Of a stretch of 64,000 nucleotides of DNA, positions 38,061 to 47,280 are shown piece by piece. A program made the translations under genes and the position numbers. The notes under the pieces are model-generated. The model was not told the DNA's origin. It saw only the letters and a list, made by a program, of their open reading frames with translations, and ran no database searches. Within the stretch, counting starts at the first letter, position 1, and every line of letters starts with the position of its first letter. Source of the stretch: Pseudomonas sp. S30 (lineage in GTDB: Bacteria; Pseudomonadota; Gammaproteobacteria; Pseudomonadales; Pseudomonadaceae); NCBI RefSeq assembly GCF_016518545.1, contig NZ_JACVTO010000004.1:62001-126000 (forward strand), in the 5' to 3' direction.

Positions 38061-38963
38061 ATGATCGCTACCTCCGTTTCCACCGCTGGCCTGGCCAGCG
38101 GGCACCGCAATGCACTGCTCTCGGCGCACGTCGCCGCCGTTCTGTTCGGGCTCACCGGCATCCTGGGTGCGCTGATCCTGGCAGACGCCAGTGTCATCAC
38201 CTTTGGCCGGGCGACCTTCGCCTTCATTGCGCTGGGCTTCGTCGCAGGCCTGAAGGGCACCCGCCTGCTCGATGCGCTGACGTGGCGCAACGTACCTATC
38301 CTCGGCCTCACCGGCACCCTGCTCGCGGCACACTGGGTCACCTTCTTCGTGGCCGTCAAAGTCGGCGGCGTCGCCGTGGCGACGCTCGGTTTCGCCAGCT
38401 TTCCCGCGTTCATCGCCTTGATCGACATGATTGGCTTCCGTGAGCGCATCGGCCGCAGCGAGGGCCTGTTGCTGCTGATGGTGACCGCAGGATTGGTGCT
38501 GGTCGTGCCGTCGTTCGACCTGCTCGACGAAGGCACTGTCGGGTTGCTATGGGGTGTGGGCTCGGGCCTGTCGTTCGCCTTGCTGGCCGTGGTCAACCGC
38601 CGCCATACCAAAGGCATGAAGGCGCTTCAGGTCGCATTCTGGCAGAACGTCGTGGTGGCCTTGCTGATGACGCCGTTCGTGTTCAGTCATCTGCCGGAGT
38701 CAGGTTTGCGTGCCGAGGACTGGGTCAGCCTGGCGCTGCTCGGGGTGTTCTGCACCGGGCTGTCGCAGTTCCTGTTCGTCAAGAGCCTGGACGGCCTGCA
38801 AGCACGTACGGCAGGCATGATCATCGCACTGGAACCGGTGTACGCCATTCTCGGCGCGTGGTGGATGTTCGATGAGGCGCCTTCGCTGCGCATGGCCGCC
38901 GGCGCGGCGCTGGTGATCCTGGCCACGGTATTGGGCGCGCGGCGCAAGCCCACGCCGCACTGA
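38061..38963 (+). CDS. EamA-family (DMT) transporter
   Basis: The 300-residue membrane protein has ten predicted helices in two EamA repeats (about 20-150 and 160-295), each ending in the pattern seen in DMT exporters (first AHWVTFFVAVKVGGVAVATLG, second ALEPVYAILGAWWMFDEAPS). Such proteins usually export amino acids or metabolites. It stands alone between hairpins and the permease gene 136 bases downstream. The substrate is unknown. Confidence 0.85.
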   Translation: MIATSVSTAGLASGHRNALLSAHVAAVLFGLTGILGALILADASVITFGRATFAFIALGFVAGLKGTRLLDALTWRNVPILGLTGTLLAAHWVTFFVAVKVGGVAVATLGFASFPAFIALIDMIGFRERIGRSEGLLLLMVTAGLVLVVPSFDLLDEGTVGLLWGVGSGLSFALLAVVNRRHTKGMKALQVAFWQNVVVALLMTPFVFSHLPESGLRAEDWVSLALLGVFCTGLSQFLFVKSLDGLQARTAGMIIALEPVYAILGAWWMFDEAPSLRMAAGAALVILATVLGARRKPTPH

Positions 38964-39099
38964 TCCCGATGTCCGCCTGAGCGCAGCCAGTGGCTCGCTC
39001 AGGCAACTGGTCCCCGGACGAGCTCTTTTAAGGTGGTGCGGCGCGCGTGCCGTTTGTTGCGCGACACCCCTAACAAAAGCACAAGAAGGGATCAGAACT

Positions 39100-40500
39100 A
39101 TGACGACGTCTGGAGTATCCAGCGGCCAATTGGCAGCGGGATTCAAACCGCGGCACGTGACCATGCTGTCCATCGCAGGGGTCATCGGCGCGGGGTTGTT
39201 CGTGGGTTCAGGGCATGCCATCGCTTCGGCGGGCCCGGCGGCGATCGTGGCCTACGCACTTGCCGGAGCACTGGTGGTGCTGGTGATGCGCATGCTGGGC
39301 GAAATGGCAGTCGCCAGCCCTGACACGGGCTCGTTCTCCACCTATGCCGACCGCGCCATCGGCCGCTGGGCCGGTTTCACCATCGGCTGGCTCTACTGGT
39401 GGTTCTGGGTCCTGGTCATCCCCATCGAGGCCATCGCCGCTGGTGTAGTCCTGAACAATTGGCTGCCCCATATCGAACCCTGGTGCTTCGCCCTGTCGAT
39501 CACGCTGTTGCTGACGGCCACCAACCTGTTCAGCGTGGCCAAGTACGGCGAATTCGAGTTCTGGTTCGCCCTGCTCAAAGTCATTGCCATCATCGGCTTC
39601 ATCGGTCTGGGCGCATTCGCCCTGGCGGGTGGGTTGCCGGGTCGGGAGGTCAGTGGGTTGGCTCAGTTGCTCAGCCTGCACGGCGGCTTCATGCCCAATG
39701 GCTGGACCGCCATCATCGGTGCGCTGCTGACCACCATGTTCAGTTACCTGGGTACGGAGGCCGTGACCATCGCGGCATCCGAGTCCGCTGACCCTGCCCG
39801 CAACATCGCCCGTGCCACGCGCTCGGTCATCTGGCGCATCAGCGTGTTCTACCTGCTGTCGATCTTCGTGATCATCTCGGTCGTGCCGTGGAATGATCCG
39901 CTGCTGCCGTTGCATGGCTCCTACCAGCGGGCCCTGGAGCTGATGAGCGTGCCCTATGCGAAGGTGCTGGTGGACGTGGTGGTGCTGGTGGCCGTGGCCA
40001 GCTGCCTCAACTCGTCGATCTACATCGCCTCGCGCATGCTGTTCTCGCTGGCCAGGCGCGGTGATGCTCCTGCACTCACCGGTCGCACGTCAACGGCGGG
40101 TGTGCCGCGGGCTGCGGTCATCGGCAGTACCCTGATCGGCATGCTGGCGACCGTCGTCAACTACTTCGCGCCGGCCCACGTGTTCGGCTTCCTGTTGGCC
40201 AGTTCGGGTTCGATCGCGCTGCTGGTGTACCTTGCCATCGCCTTCTCCCAGCTGCGCATGCGCGCGACGCTGGAGCGGCAGGGGCAGGTGATCGCCTTCA
40301 GGATGTGGCTGTTCCCATGGCTGACCTACGCCGTCATTGGTTTCATCGTGTTCGCGCTCGGGGTGATGTTCGTCATGCCGGAACACCGCCTTGAAGTGTC
40401 GCTCACTCTGGGCTTGGCCCTGAGTGTGCTGCTGATCGGCGTCTATCACAGCCGCCGGCAACCACTTGGCGCTCGACCGCCGGTGGCACCAGCCGTTTAG
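39100..40500 (+). CDS. APC-family amino acid permease, GABA permease-like
   Basis: The 466-residue carrier has about twelve helices and the amino acid transporter signature near the N-terminus (SIAGVIGAGLFVGSGHAI), followed by GEMAVASPDTGSFSTYAD and FSYLGTEAVTIAASESADP. It is closest in pattern to GabP/AnsP-type proton symporters for GABA or other amino acids. AAGAAGGG lies before the Met. It is followed by a strong terminator. A polyamine or GABA-type substrate would suit the nearby oxidases and PuuC-like dehydrogenase, but that is inference. Confidence 0.87.
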   Translation: MTTSGVSSGQLAAGFKPRHVTMLSIAGVIGAGLFVGSGHAIASAGPAAIVAYALAGALVVLVMRMLGEMAVASPDTGSFSTYADRAIGRWAGFTIGWLYWWFWVLVIPIEAIAAGVVLNNWLPHIEPWCFALSITLLLTATNLFSVAKYGEFEFWFALLKVIAIIGFIGLGAFALAGGLPGREVSGLAQLLSLHGGFMPNGWTAIIGALLTTMFSYLGTEAVTIAASESADPARNIARATRSVIWRISVFYLLSIFVIISVVPWNDPLLPLHGSYQRALELMSVPYAKVLVDVVVLVAVASCLNSSIYIASRMLFSLARRGDAPALTGRTSTAGVPRAAVIGSTLIGMLATVVNYFAPAHVFGFLLASSGSIALLVYLAIAFSQLRMRATLERQGQVIAFRMWLFPWLTYAVIGFIVFALGVMFVMPEHRLEVSLTLGLALSVLLIGVYHSRRQPLGARPPVAPAV

Positions 40501-40509
40501 GCAGTAGCC

Positions 40510-40542
40510 AGACCGCGCAGGCTCAGCACGCCTGCGCGGTCT
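40510..40542 (+). terminator. Terminator after the amino acid permease
   Basis: AGACCGCGCAGG and CCTGCGCGGTCT form a perfect 12-bp stem with a 9-base loop, ten bases after the stop. Confidence 0.65.
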
Positions 40543-41005
40543 GCACTTCATCTCGGCTCTCGCTACAGCCCCTCACGCAATCCAGGCATTTTTCCTTGGC
40601 CGAGCAGATGGCCATGCCCAGGCCGCTCTCGACCGCCGCGTCGTCGACACTGGGCGTGGTGCCCGCCCATCTGTCCGGCCGGCTGCACCAGCGTCACCGT
40701 GACCCTAGTGTCCAGCACCCGAATGAAGGTGGGGCGAGAGAAGGGCGCAGGCAGTACAGCGCCGAGCCGCTCCTGTAGCCGGGTCGGCCTCCTGCAGCCG
40801 AGTGACGCGGCTGCATTCGAGTGCTACGACTGGCCTCGCAGGCCCCGTGTCACCGACCAAAGACAAGCAATAAGAATCCCCCAATGGACTGGGATAAGTT
40901 GCCGCCGTCCAGGTAGCTAGAGTCGTATATAGACATGTAACCGTCGTATCTGGATGCGCTGGTCAAAAGTGATTATGCATAGGGCATAGAGCGATGAAAA
41001 TTCTG

Positions 41006-41020
41006 TAGACACACTGTCTA
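41006..41020. promoter_or_regulatory. Candidate GntR operator, copy C (perfect dyad)
   Basis: TAGACA-CAC-TGTCTA is a perfect 6+6 inverted repeat with a 3-base spacer, 41 bases before the GntR 1 start. A second copy starts exactly 32 bases later, about three helical turns, so two dimers could bind on one face of the DNA. Confidence 0.6.
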
Positions 41021-41037
41021 ACAGTGCATATATTCAG

Positions 41038-41052
41038 TATACAAACTGTAGA
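41038..41052. promoter_or_regulatory. Candidate GntR operator, copy D
   Basis: TATACA-AAC-TGTAGA matches the dyad at 5 of 6 paired positions. It ends nine bases before the GntR 1 start codon, a position that suits autorepression. Confidence 0.5.
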
Positions 41053-41061
41053 CACAGTCCC

Positions 41062-41805
41062 ATGACAATAAAGAAACAAGCGATGAATGCGTTCAGCGAA
41101 CTTCAGCCGCTATCAGGCTCGTTTCCGAGCAATCGCAAACAGGCTCTCGCAGAGACACTTCGTCAGCGCGTCCTGCTTATGCACTTGGCGCCTGGCGCGT
41201 GCATCGACGAAGTTGCCTTGTGCGAGGCGTTCGGCTTATCGCGCTCGCCAGTGCGCGAGTTGCTCAGGCAACTGGCGACCGAAGGCTACATCGAGCTGGA
41301 AGCCAACAAGCCGCCGCGTGCAGCCTTCATGGACCAAGGCGCGTTCCTGGGTTTCTTTCAAGCCGCCCCATTGATCTACACCGCCAGCATCCAGCTGGCG
41401 GCGAGCCAGGCGCTGCCCGATGGGCTGCACAGACTCAAGGCCATCCACCGCGACTTGAACAGGGCGACCGAGCAGCGGGACGCGGCGCGTCACCTCATGC
41501 TGAACAACGCGTTTCATCTGCAAATCGGCTACATGGCGCATAACGATTACCTGCTTCCGAGCCTGCGCCGCTTGCTGATCGATCACGCCCGGTTGAGCAG
41601 TCTGGCAGATGCGAACCCTGGCGCCGATGACGCGCAGGTCGGGCGCCGCCTGGCGTACGAGCACTACGAATCGATGATTGGCGCCCTTGAACGGCGCGAT
41701 GCTGAAGCTGCCGGTGTGCTCATGCGCGAGTACTTCGAGCGATCACGCCATCGACTGGCCACATTCGCATTACCCAGGATATTCACTGCCACGGGGGCGG
41801 TTTAA
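41062..41805 (+). CDS. GntR-family (FCD type) transcriptional regulator 1
   Basis: The 247-residue protein has an N-terminal winged helix (about 25-85) with SRSPVRELLRQLATEGYI as recognition region and an all-helical FCD ligand domain (about 95-235) whose likely metal or ligand His residues lie in NNAFHLQIGYMAHNDYL. It is a paralog of the regulator at 47281; even the N-terminal tails match (MTIKKQAMNA and MTQKKFSMNA), which supports the Met at 41062. It heads a same-strand set: oxidase 2, MFS carrier 2, DapA-like lyase and aldehyde dehydrogenase. Two operators before its own start suggest autoregulation. Confidence 0.88.
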   Translation: MTIKKQAMNAFSELQPLSGSFPSNRKQALAETLRQRVLLMHLAPGACIDEVALCEAFGLSRSPVRELLRQLATEGYIELEANKPPRAAFMDQGAFLGFFQAAPLIYTASIQLAASQALPDGLHRLKAIHRDLNRATEQRDAARHLMLNNAFHLQIGYMAHNDYLLPSLRRLLIDHARLSSLADANPGADDAQVGRRLAYEHYESMIGALERRDAEAAGVLMREYFERSRHRLATFALPRIFTATGAV

Positions 41806-41890
41806 CGGCTCATCAATTCCGCGCGCGTTCATCCCGGGTGCTGCGTCACCACCGGGAACGAGCACACACTCTCAACATCGGGTTCCTGCA

Positions 41891-43210
41891 ATGACAAAAA
41901 TAACTTCGTTGCCCGCCGACGATTCGACATGCGGTTGGTACCACCTGAGCAAGGGCCGGCAGATCAAGCCCGCTCACAGCGGTCACTCTCAGGCGCGCTG
42001 GGTCATCGTCGGCGCCGGATTCACCGGTCTGGCCGCTGCTCGACAGCTGGCCCTGCATTTCCCTGACGATCAGATCGTGCTGCTGGAGGCTCAAGAGGTC
42101 GGCTACGGCTCTTCGGGTCGCAACGCAGGCTTCGCCATCGATCTGCCTCACGATATCGGGGCGGAAGACTACATCGGCGACATTGGCATCGCCCGCTCCA
42201 CGCTCAAGCTGAACATCAGTGGCCAGACCCTGCTCAAGGAGCTGGTGGAGCGCTATGGCATCGATTGCCAGATGAAGCATTGTGGCAAGTATCAGGCTGC
42301 TGTCGAGCCCCGTGGCATTGCGGTGCTCGAAGCCTACCGCCGCGGTCTGGACAAGCTCGAGCAGCCCTACCAGATGATCGATGCCGAGGCGTTGCCCGAA
42401 CACATCGGCACGCACTTCTACCGCAAGGCGCTGTTCACGCCCGGCACCTCGCTGGTGCAACCCTCTGCATTGGTCAAAGGCCTGGCGGACAATCTGCCGG
42501 CCAACGTCACGTTGTATGAACACACGCCCATCACCGAAGTGGAGTACGGCACCAAGACCGTGCTGAAACACCCCAATGGGTCCATCACCGCCGACAAGCT
42601 GGTGCTCACCACCAACGCTTTCGGCATGAGCTTCGGCTTCCTCAAAGGGCGCATGCTGCCGGTGTTCACCTATGCCAGCCTGACCCGCCCCATGACCGAG
42701 CAGGAGCAGGCGCGCCTGCGCGGCAAGCCCTACTGGGGCGTGATCCCGGCCGACCCGTTCGGCACCACGGTGCGGCGTACTCCGGACAACCGTCTGCTCA
42801 TCCGCAACAGTTTCAGCTTCAACCCGGACGGCCGTGCCAACGCCAAATACCTGCAGCGCTTCGAAGCCCGACACCGCGACGCCTATGCACGACGGTTCCC
42901 GATGCTGCCAGACCTGCCGTTCGAGTACACCTGGGGTGGTGCGTTGGCCATGTCCCGCAACCACATGGGCTTTTTCGGCGAACTATCAAAGAACGTCTAC
43001 GGCGCCCTGTGCTGCAACGGCCTGGGTGTGACCCGCGGGACGGCTACCGGCAAGCTGCTGGCTGACTGGCTGGCGGGCGAGAGCAACGAGCTCATCGACT
43101 TCGTGCGCAAGACCCCTGGCCCTAGCGCCAACCCCCCAGCCCCGATCATGTCGCTGGGGCTCAACATGAACCTGAAATGGGGCCAGTACCGGGCCGGCAA
43201 GGAGAGTTGA
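41891..43210 (+). CDS. FAD-dependent amine/amino-acid oxidoreductase (copy 2)
   Basis: The 439-residue DAO-family flavoprotein has no signal peptide. VIVGAGFTGLAAARQLAL (about residues 38-55) is the FAD loop; SSGRNAGFAIDLPHDIG, HCGKYQAA, FYRKALFTPGTSLVQPSAL, WGVIPADPFGTTVRRT and CNGLGVTRGTATG follow. It shares these blocks in the same order with the oxidases at 34413 and 60428. It probably oxidises a cytoplasmic amine or N-substituted amino acid, passing electrons to oxygen or the quinone pool. The Met at 41891 starts the conserved part and lies 85 bases after GntR 1. The ribosome site is weak. Confidence 0.83.
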   Translation: MTKITSLPADDSTCGWYHLSKGRQIKPAHSGHSQARWVIVGAGFTGLAAARQLALHFPDDQIVLLEAQEVGYGSSGRNAGFAIDLPHDIGAEDYIGDIGIARSTLKLNISGQTLLKELVERYGIDCQMKHCGKYQAAVEPRGIAVLEAYRRGLDKLEQPYQMIDAEALPEHIGTHFYRKALFTPGTSLVQPSALVKGLADNLPANVTLYEHTPITEVEYGTKTVLKHPNGSITADKLVLTTNAFGMSFGFLKGRMLPVFTYASLTRPMTEQEQARLRGKPYWGVIPADPFGTTVRRTPDNRLLIRNSFSFNPDGRANAKYLQRFEARHRDAYARRFPMLPDLPFEYTWGGALAMSRNHMGFFGELSKNVYGALCCNGLGVTRGTATGKLLADWLAGESNELIDFVRKTPGPSANPPAPIMSLGLNMNLKWGQYRAGKES

Positions 43211-43346
43211 TCCTACGCAGCGCTGCAGCAGGTGCCCGGTGGGCAGTGCAGCGCGACACCTTCAGTGACACACCGCTTTGAACACTGCGGTCGGCCCGCG
43301 GCATGTCCGCCGAGGGAGCTGCGCCGTAGGGTAGCAGGAGAAAACA

Positions 43347-44675
43347 ATGACGAACGCAAGCGTTACGATCGAAGACGTGCCCATCAGTCGGTTCCACCAG
43401 GTGCTGACCCTGCGGTGCGGGGGTGGCTCCTTCGTGGACGGCTATGTGCTGAGCATCATCGGGGTCGCCATGACGCAGATGTCCGCCGGCCTTGGGCTCA
43501 GCAGTTTCTGGCAGGGCATGATCGCGGCTTCGGCCTTGATCGGCATCTTCTTCGGCGGCTTCTGCGGCGGCTGGCTCACTGACCGTTTTGGCCGCAAGCG
43601 TGTGTTCTTCATCGGTCCGGTCTTGTTCATCCTGGCATCCGTGGCGCAGTTCTGGGTGGAGACCGCCGTCGGACTCTTTCTCTTGCGTTTCGCCATTGGC
43701 ATCGCCGTGGGCATCGAATATCCCGTTGCCACGTCGCTGCTGGTCGAGTTCCTGCCCAAGAACAGCCGCGGCCCGCGCCTGGCGATGCTGACGGTGCTCT
43801 GGTTCGCCGGCGCCGCCAGCGCCTACATGGTCGGCGAGGCGATCCTGCACGTCGGAGGCGAGGAGGGTTGGCGTCTGGTATTGGCCAGCGCTGCGGTGGT
43901 AGGCGCTCTGTTGCTCGCCTTGCGCGTGGGCACCCCGGAGTCACCACGCTGGCTGCTCAGCAAAGGCCGATCCGGCGAAGCTGAGGACATCATCAAGGGG
44001 GTGTACGGCGACGGCTTCTCGCTGCGCAACCTGCCTGAAGAGCCCAAGACCCGCGCCCTGTCGTTCTTCAGCCTGCTGCACTCGGGTTACGGCAAGCGCA
44101 TGTTGTTCGTGATCGTGTTCTGGACCTGTTCGGTGATACCGGTGTTCGCCGTATACGCCTTCGCACCCAAGGTTCTGGGTGCGCTCAATCTCAAAGGTGA
44201 TTGGGCCTCGATCGGCTCGGTGGCGATCACCAGTCTGTTCGTGGTCGGCTGCCTGACGGCGACCCGATTGCTCAACACCCTGGGACGACGGACGACCCTG
44301 CTGCACAGCTTCCTGTGGTCAGGCCTGGCCCTGCTGGGGCTGGGCGCCTGTGGCACCAGTTCGCAAACGTTGATTCTGCTGTTGTTCGGTGCCTACGCCT
44401 TGTTCATCGGCGGCGCCCAGGTGCTGCAATTGGTTTACCCCAACGAGCTGTTTCCCACCGAGATTCGAGCGGGTGCCGTCGGTGTGGGCACCTCGCTTTC
44501 GCGCATTGCAGCGGCCGTCGGCACCTGGCTGGTACCCATTGCCCTTGATCGCTACGGCATCAGCGCCACGATGTATGCCGCCGCTGCAGTCACGTTCATC
44601 GGTCTTGCCGTGTCCTATGCGCTGGCCCCGGAGACGCGTTCGATGAACCTGCAGCAAGCCGCCTCACTCGCTTGA
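43347..44675 (+). CDS. MFS transporter, sugar-porter-like (copy 2)
   Basis: The 442-residue twelve-helix carrier has GGWLTDRFGRKR, EYPVATSLLVEFLP, TPESPRWLLSKGR and YPNELFPTEIRAG in the same places as the carriers at 36378 and 57789. AGGAGA lies seven bases before the Met. Its position between oxidase 2 and the lyase gene suggests uptake of the compound that this set of enzymes degrades. The substrate is unknown. Confidence 0.86.
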   Translation: MTNASVTIEDVPISRFHQVLTLRCGGGSFVDGYVLSIIGVAMTQMSAGLGLSSFWQGMIAASALIGIFFGGFCGGWLTDRFGRKRVFFIGPVLFILASVAQFWVETAVGLFLLRFAIGIAVGIEYPVATSLLVEFLPKNSRGPRLAMLTVLWFAGAASAYMVGEAILHVGGEEGWRLVLASAAVVGALLLALRVGTPESPRWLLSKGRSGEAEDIIKGVYGDGFSLRNLPEEPKTRALSFFSLLHSGYGKRMLFVIVFWTCSVIPVFAVYAFAPKVLGALNLKGDWASIGSVAITSLFVVGCLTATRLLNTLGRRTTLLHSFLWSGLALLGLGACGTSSQTLILLLFGAYALFIGGAQVLQLVYPNELFPTEIRAGAVGVGTSLSRIAAAVGTWLVPIALDRYGISATMYAAAAVTFIGLAVSYALAPETRSMNLQQAASLA

Positions 44676-44739
44676 TCCACACTCCGCCGCGGCGTGCGTA
44701 CGGCGCGGTTCCACCCCAACGACTTACTGGAGATCTACC

Positions 44740-45633
44740 GTGAAATTCGAAGGCATCTACACCCCCGCCGTCACCCCCCTCGCCGCAGACGGCTCGATCG
44801 ACAAAGCCGCGTTCGCCGAAGTGCTCGACTACCTGGTCGAGTCCAAGGTCCACGGCATCATCATCGGCGGCTCCACCGGCGAGTACTACGCCCATACCGC
44901 CCAGGAGCGCACCGAACTGGCCGCCCAGGCCAAGGACGTGCTCAATGGCCGCCTGCCATTGATCGTCGGCACCGGCGGTATTCGCACCGAAGACGCCGTG
45001 GCCTTCGCCCAGCACGCCAAGGACATAAAGGCCGACGCGCTGCTGGTCGGCACCCCGCCGTACGCACTGCCGACCCAGCAGGAAATCGCCCTGCACGTCA
45101 AGGCGGTCGACGCTGCTGCCGGCCTGCCGATCATGCTCTACAACTACCCAGGCCGCATGAGCGTGAGCATGGGCGAGGAATTCTTCGATGCCGTGGCCGA
45201 TGTGAAGAACATCGTCGCCATCAAGGAAAGCTCCGGTGACATGGCCCAGCTGCACCGCCTGGCCATCAAACGTCCGAACATCCAGCTGTCGTGCGGCTGG
45301 GACGACCAGGCCCTGGAGTTCTTCGCCTGGGGCGCCAAGAGCTGGGTGTGTGCCGGTTCCAACTTCATCCCGCGCGAGCACGTGGCCCTGTACGAGGCGT
45401 GCGTGGTCGAGAAGAACTTCGACAAGGGTCGCAAGATCATGGCGGCGATGATGCCGCTGATGGACTTCCTCGAAGGTGGCAAGTTCGTCCAGTCGATCAA
45501 GTACGGCGTCTCGCTCAACGGCCTGAGCACCGGGGGCGTGCGCAAGCCGCTGTCCGAGCTGGACGCTGCGGAGAAAGAAGCGTTGCAGGGCGTTGTCAGC
45601 GAACTCAAAGCCACCATCGCCGCCATCAACTGA
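44740..45633 (+). CDS. DapA/NanA-family lyase or synthase
   Basis: The 297-residue class I aldolase-type TIM barrel has the Schiff-base Lys162 (VAIKESSG), Tyr134 (YNYPGRM) and the pyruvate-binding GGSTGEYY loop (GSTGE). Family members cleave or form pyruvate adducts (dihydrodipicolinate synthase, sialate lyase) or deaminate pyrroline-4-hydroxy-2-carboxylate. A biosynthetic DapA role is unlikely here, since it sits in a catabolic set and is followed 12 bases later by an aldehyde dehydrogenase gene. The start is GTG at 44740 with TGGAGA upstream. The pairing suggests that its product is an aldehyde or semialdehyde passed to the dehydrogenase. Confidence 0.82.
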   Translation: MKFEGIYTPAVTPLAADGSIDKAAFAEVLDYLVESKVHGIIIGGSTGEYYAHTAQERTELAAQAKDVLNGRLPLIVGTGGIRTEDAVAFAQHAKDIKADALLVGTPPYALPTQQEIALHVKAVDAAAGLPIMLYNYPGRMSVSMGEEFFDAVADVKNIVAIKESSGDMAQLHRLAIKRPNIQLSCGWDDQALEFFAWGAKSWVCAGSNFIPREHVALYEACVVEKNFDKGRKIMAAMMPLMDFLEGGKFVQSIKYGVSLNGLSTGGVRKPLSELDAAEKEALQGVVSELKATIAAIN

Positions 45634-45645
45634 GGAGGCCCCGAC

Positions 45646-47136
45646 ATGACCGAATTGCTCAGCAAGGACCAGTACGCGGCCATCGCCGCCAACCTGCAAC
45701 TGCGCACCCAGGCGTTCATCGACGGTGAATTCCGCGATGCCATCTCGGGCCGCACCTTCGTCACCACCAATCCGGCTACCGGTAAGCAGCTGGCTGAAGT
45801 CGCCGCGTGCGACGCTCAAGACGTCGACTTGGCCGTGGCCGCCGCCAAGCGCGTGTTCGAGCAGGGCACCTGGTCGAAGATGCAGCCCAACGATCGCAAG
45901 CACGTGCTGCAGAAATTCGCCCAGCTGCTCGAAGACAACGCCCACGAACTGGCCGTGCTCGAAGCGCTGGACAGCGGTAAGCCGGTCAGCGAGTGCCAGA
46001 ACGTCGACGTGCCGGAAACCATCCACACCATTCGCTGGCACGCCGAGCTGATCGACAAGATCTACGACGCCACCGCCCCGACCGGCAACGCGGCCGTGAC
46101 CATGGTGGTACGCGAAGCCATCGGCGTGGTCGGCCTGGTGCTGCCGTGGAACTTCCCGCTGCTGATGTTGGCCTGGAAGATCGCCCCGTCGCTGGCCGCC
46201 GGTTGCTCGATCGTGGTCAAGCCGGCCAAGGAAACCACCCTCAGCGCCCTGCGCGTGGTCGAGCTGGCCCATGAGGCGGGCATCCCGCCTGGCGTGTTCA
46301 ACCTGGTGCCTGGCGGTGGTCGTGAAGTGGGCGAGGCCATCGGCCGCCACATGGACATCCCGATGGTGAGCTTCACCGGCTCCACCGACACCGGCCGGCT
46401 GTTCCTGAAATACGCCGCCGAGTCCAACCTCAAGCGCATTGTGCTGGAACTCGGTGGCAAGAATCCGGCCGTGGTCATGAACGACTGCGAGGACCTGAAT
46501 GAGGTGGCCGAATTCGTCACCGCCGGTGCGTTCTGGAACATGGGCGAGAACTGCTCGGCCTCCTCACGCCTGATCGTGCACAAGGACGTCAAGGACGAGC
46601 TGCTCGGCCTGATCGCCAAGCACCTGAAGGACTGGAAGCTGGGCGACCCGCTGGACCCGGACAACCGCCTGGGGGCGATGGTCAGCAAGGCGCATTTCGA
46701 GAAGGTCAAGTCGTACCTGGACTACGCCGCCGAGCACAAGCTCAACGTCGTGCAGGGCGGCCAGACCGAAGACGGGCTGCGCGTGCAACCGACCATCGTC
46801 GATGGCGTGACCCGCGACGACAAGCTGTTCGTCGAGGAGATTTTCGGCCCGGTGCTGAGCGTGACCAGCTTCGAGACCCTCGACGAGGCCATCGAGCTGG
46901 CCAACGACACCGTCTACGGTCTGGCCGCTTCGGCCTACACCGGCAGCCTGCGCAATGCGCTGCGCCTGTCGCGGGAAATCCGCGCCGGTGTGGTCACGGT
47001 CAACTGCTTCGGTGAGGGGGATGTGAGCACGCCGTTCGGTGGCTACAAGGAATCGGGCTTCGGGGGACGCGACAAGTCCATCTGGGCCCACGATCAATAC
47101 ACGGAGTTGAAGACCATCTGGATCAACGCTTCGTGA
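45646..47136 (+). CDS. PuuC/KauB-like aldehyde dehydrogenase
   Basis: The 496-residue NAD(P)-dependent dehydrogenase has the expected motifs: PWNFPLLM, KPAKETTLSALR, FTGSTDTGR, the general-base Glu in LELGGKNP, the catalytic Cys in NMGENCSAS, and EEIFGPVLSV. The C-terminal block PFGGYKESGFGGRDKS and the ending YTELKTIWI are typical of the PuuC, KauB and gamma-glutamyl-aminobutyraldehyde branch. It should oxidise an amino- or semialdehyde to the acid. GAGGAGG lies nine bases before the Met, and the lyase gene ends 12 bases upstream, so the two form a unit. It ends at a strong terminator. Confidence 0.88.
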   Translation: MTELLSKDQYAAIAANLQLRTQAFIDGEFRDAISGRTFVTTNPATGKQLAEVAACDAQDVDLAVAAAKRVFEQGTWSKMQPNDRKHVLQKFAQLLEDNAHELAVLEALDSGKPVSECQNVDVPETIHTIRWHAELIDKIYDATAPTGNAAVTMVVREAIGVVGLVLPWNFPLLMLAWKIAPSLAAGCSIVVKPAKETTLSALRVVELAHEAGIPPGVFNLVPGGGREVGEAIGRHMDIPMVSFTGSTDTGRLFLKYAAESNLKRIVLELGGKNPAVVMNDCEDLNEVAEFVTAGAFWNMGENCSASSRLIVHKDVKDELLGLIAKHLKDWKLGDPLDPDNRLGAMVSKAHFEKVKSYLDYAAEHKLNVVQGGQTEDGLRVQPTIVDGVTRDDKLFVEEIFGPVLSVTSFETLDEAIELANDTVYGLAASAYTGSLRNALRLSREIRAGVVTVNCFGEGDVSTPFGGYKESGFGGRDKSIWAHDQYTELKTIWINAS

Positions 47137-47183
47137 GGCGAGCAGTCGCGTCGCTGTTCTGACGGAGTTCGGCACGCAACTGG

Positions 47184-47213
47184 CCACTGCCCTCTAGGGG
47201 GCAGTGGTTTTTT
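47184..47213 (+). terminator. Rho-independent terminator after the aldehyde dehydrogenase
   Basis: CCACTGCCC-TCTAGG-GGGCAGTGG forms a 9-bp stem and is followed by six T residues. It ends the GntR 1 - oxidase 2 - MFS 2 - lyase - dehydrogenase set, before the convergent GntR 2 gene. Confidence 0.9.
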
Positions 47214-47280
47214 GTGCACTGGCCAACTCGTCCCACAAGCGATCGTGGGCGCGCCGCGCCCAGATGCGTCCTCAGTCCAG

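Larger units (their letters stand above)
40501..41061. other. Gap between amino acid permease and GntR regulator 1
   Basis: This 561-bp gap has a terminator at its left end and two operator-like dyads plus AT-rich promoter sequence at its right end (40960-41060). The middle part (about 40590-40900) has short frames on both strands but none with a ribosome site or recognisable motif; it may be decayed coding sequence. Confidence 0.5.

Noticed and set aside
40596-40920. Short frames between the amino acid permease and GntR 1
   Set aside because: No ribosome site, no motif and unusual composition; recorded only as possible decayed sequence.
44596-46350. Long minus-strand frame opposite the DapA-like and aldehyde dehydrogenase genes
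   Set aside because: Antisense shadow of two genes with intact catalytic motifs; no start signal.
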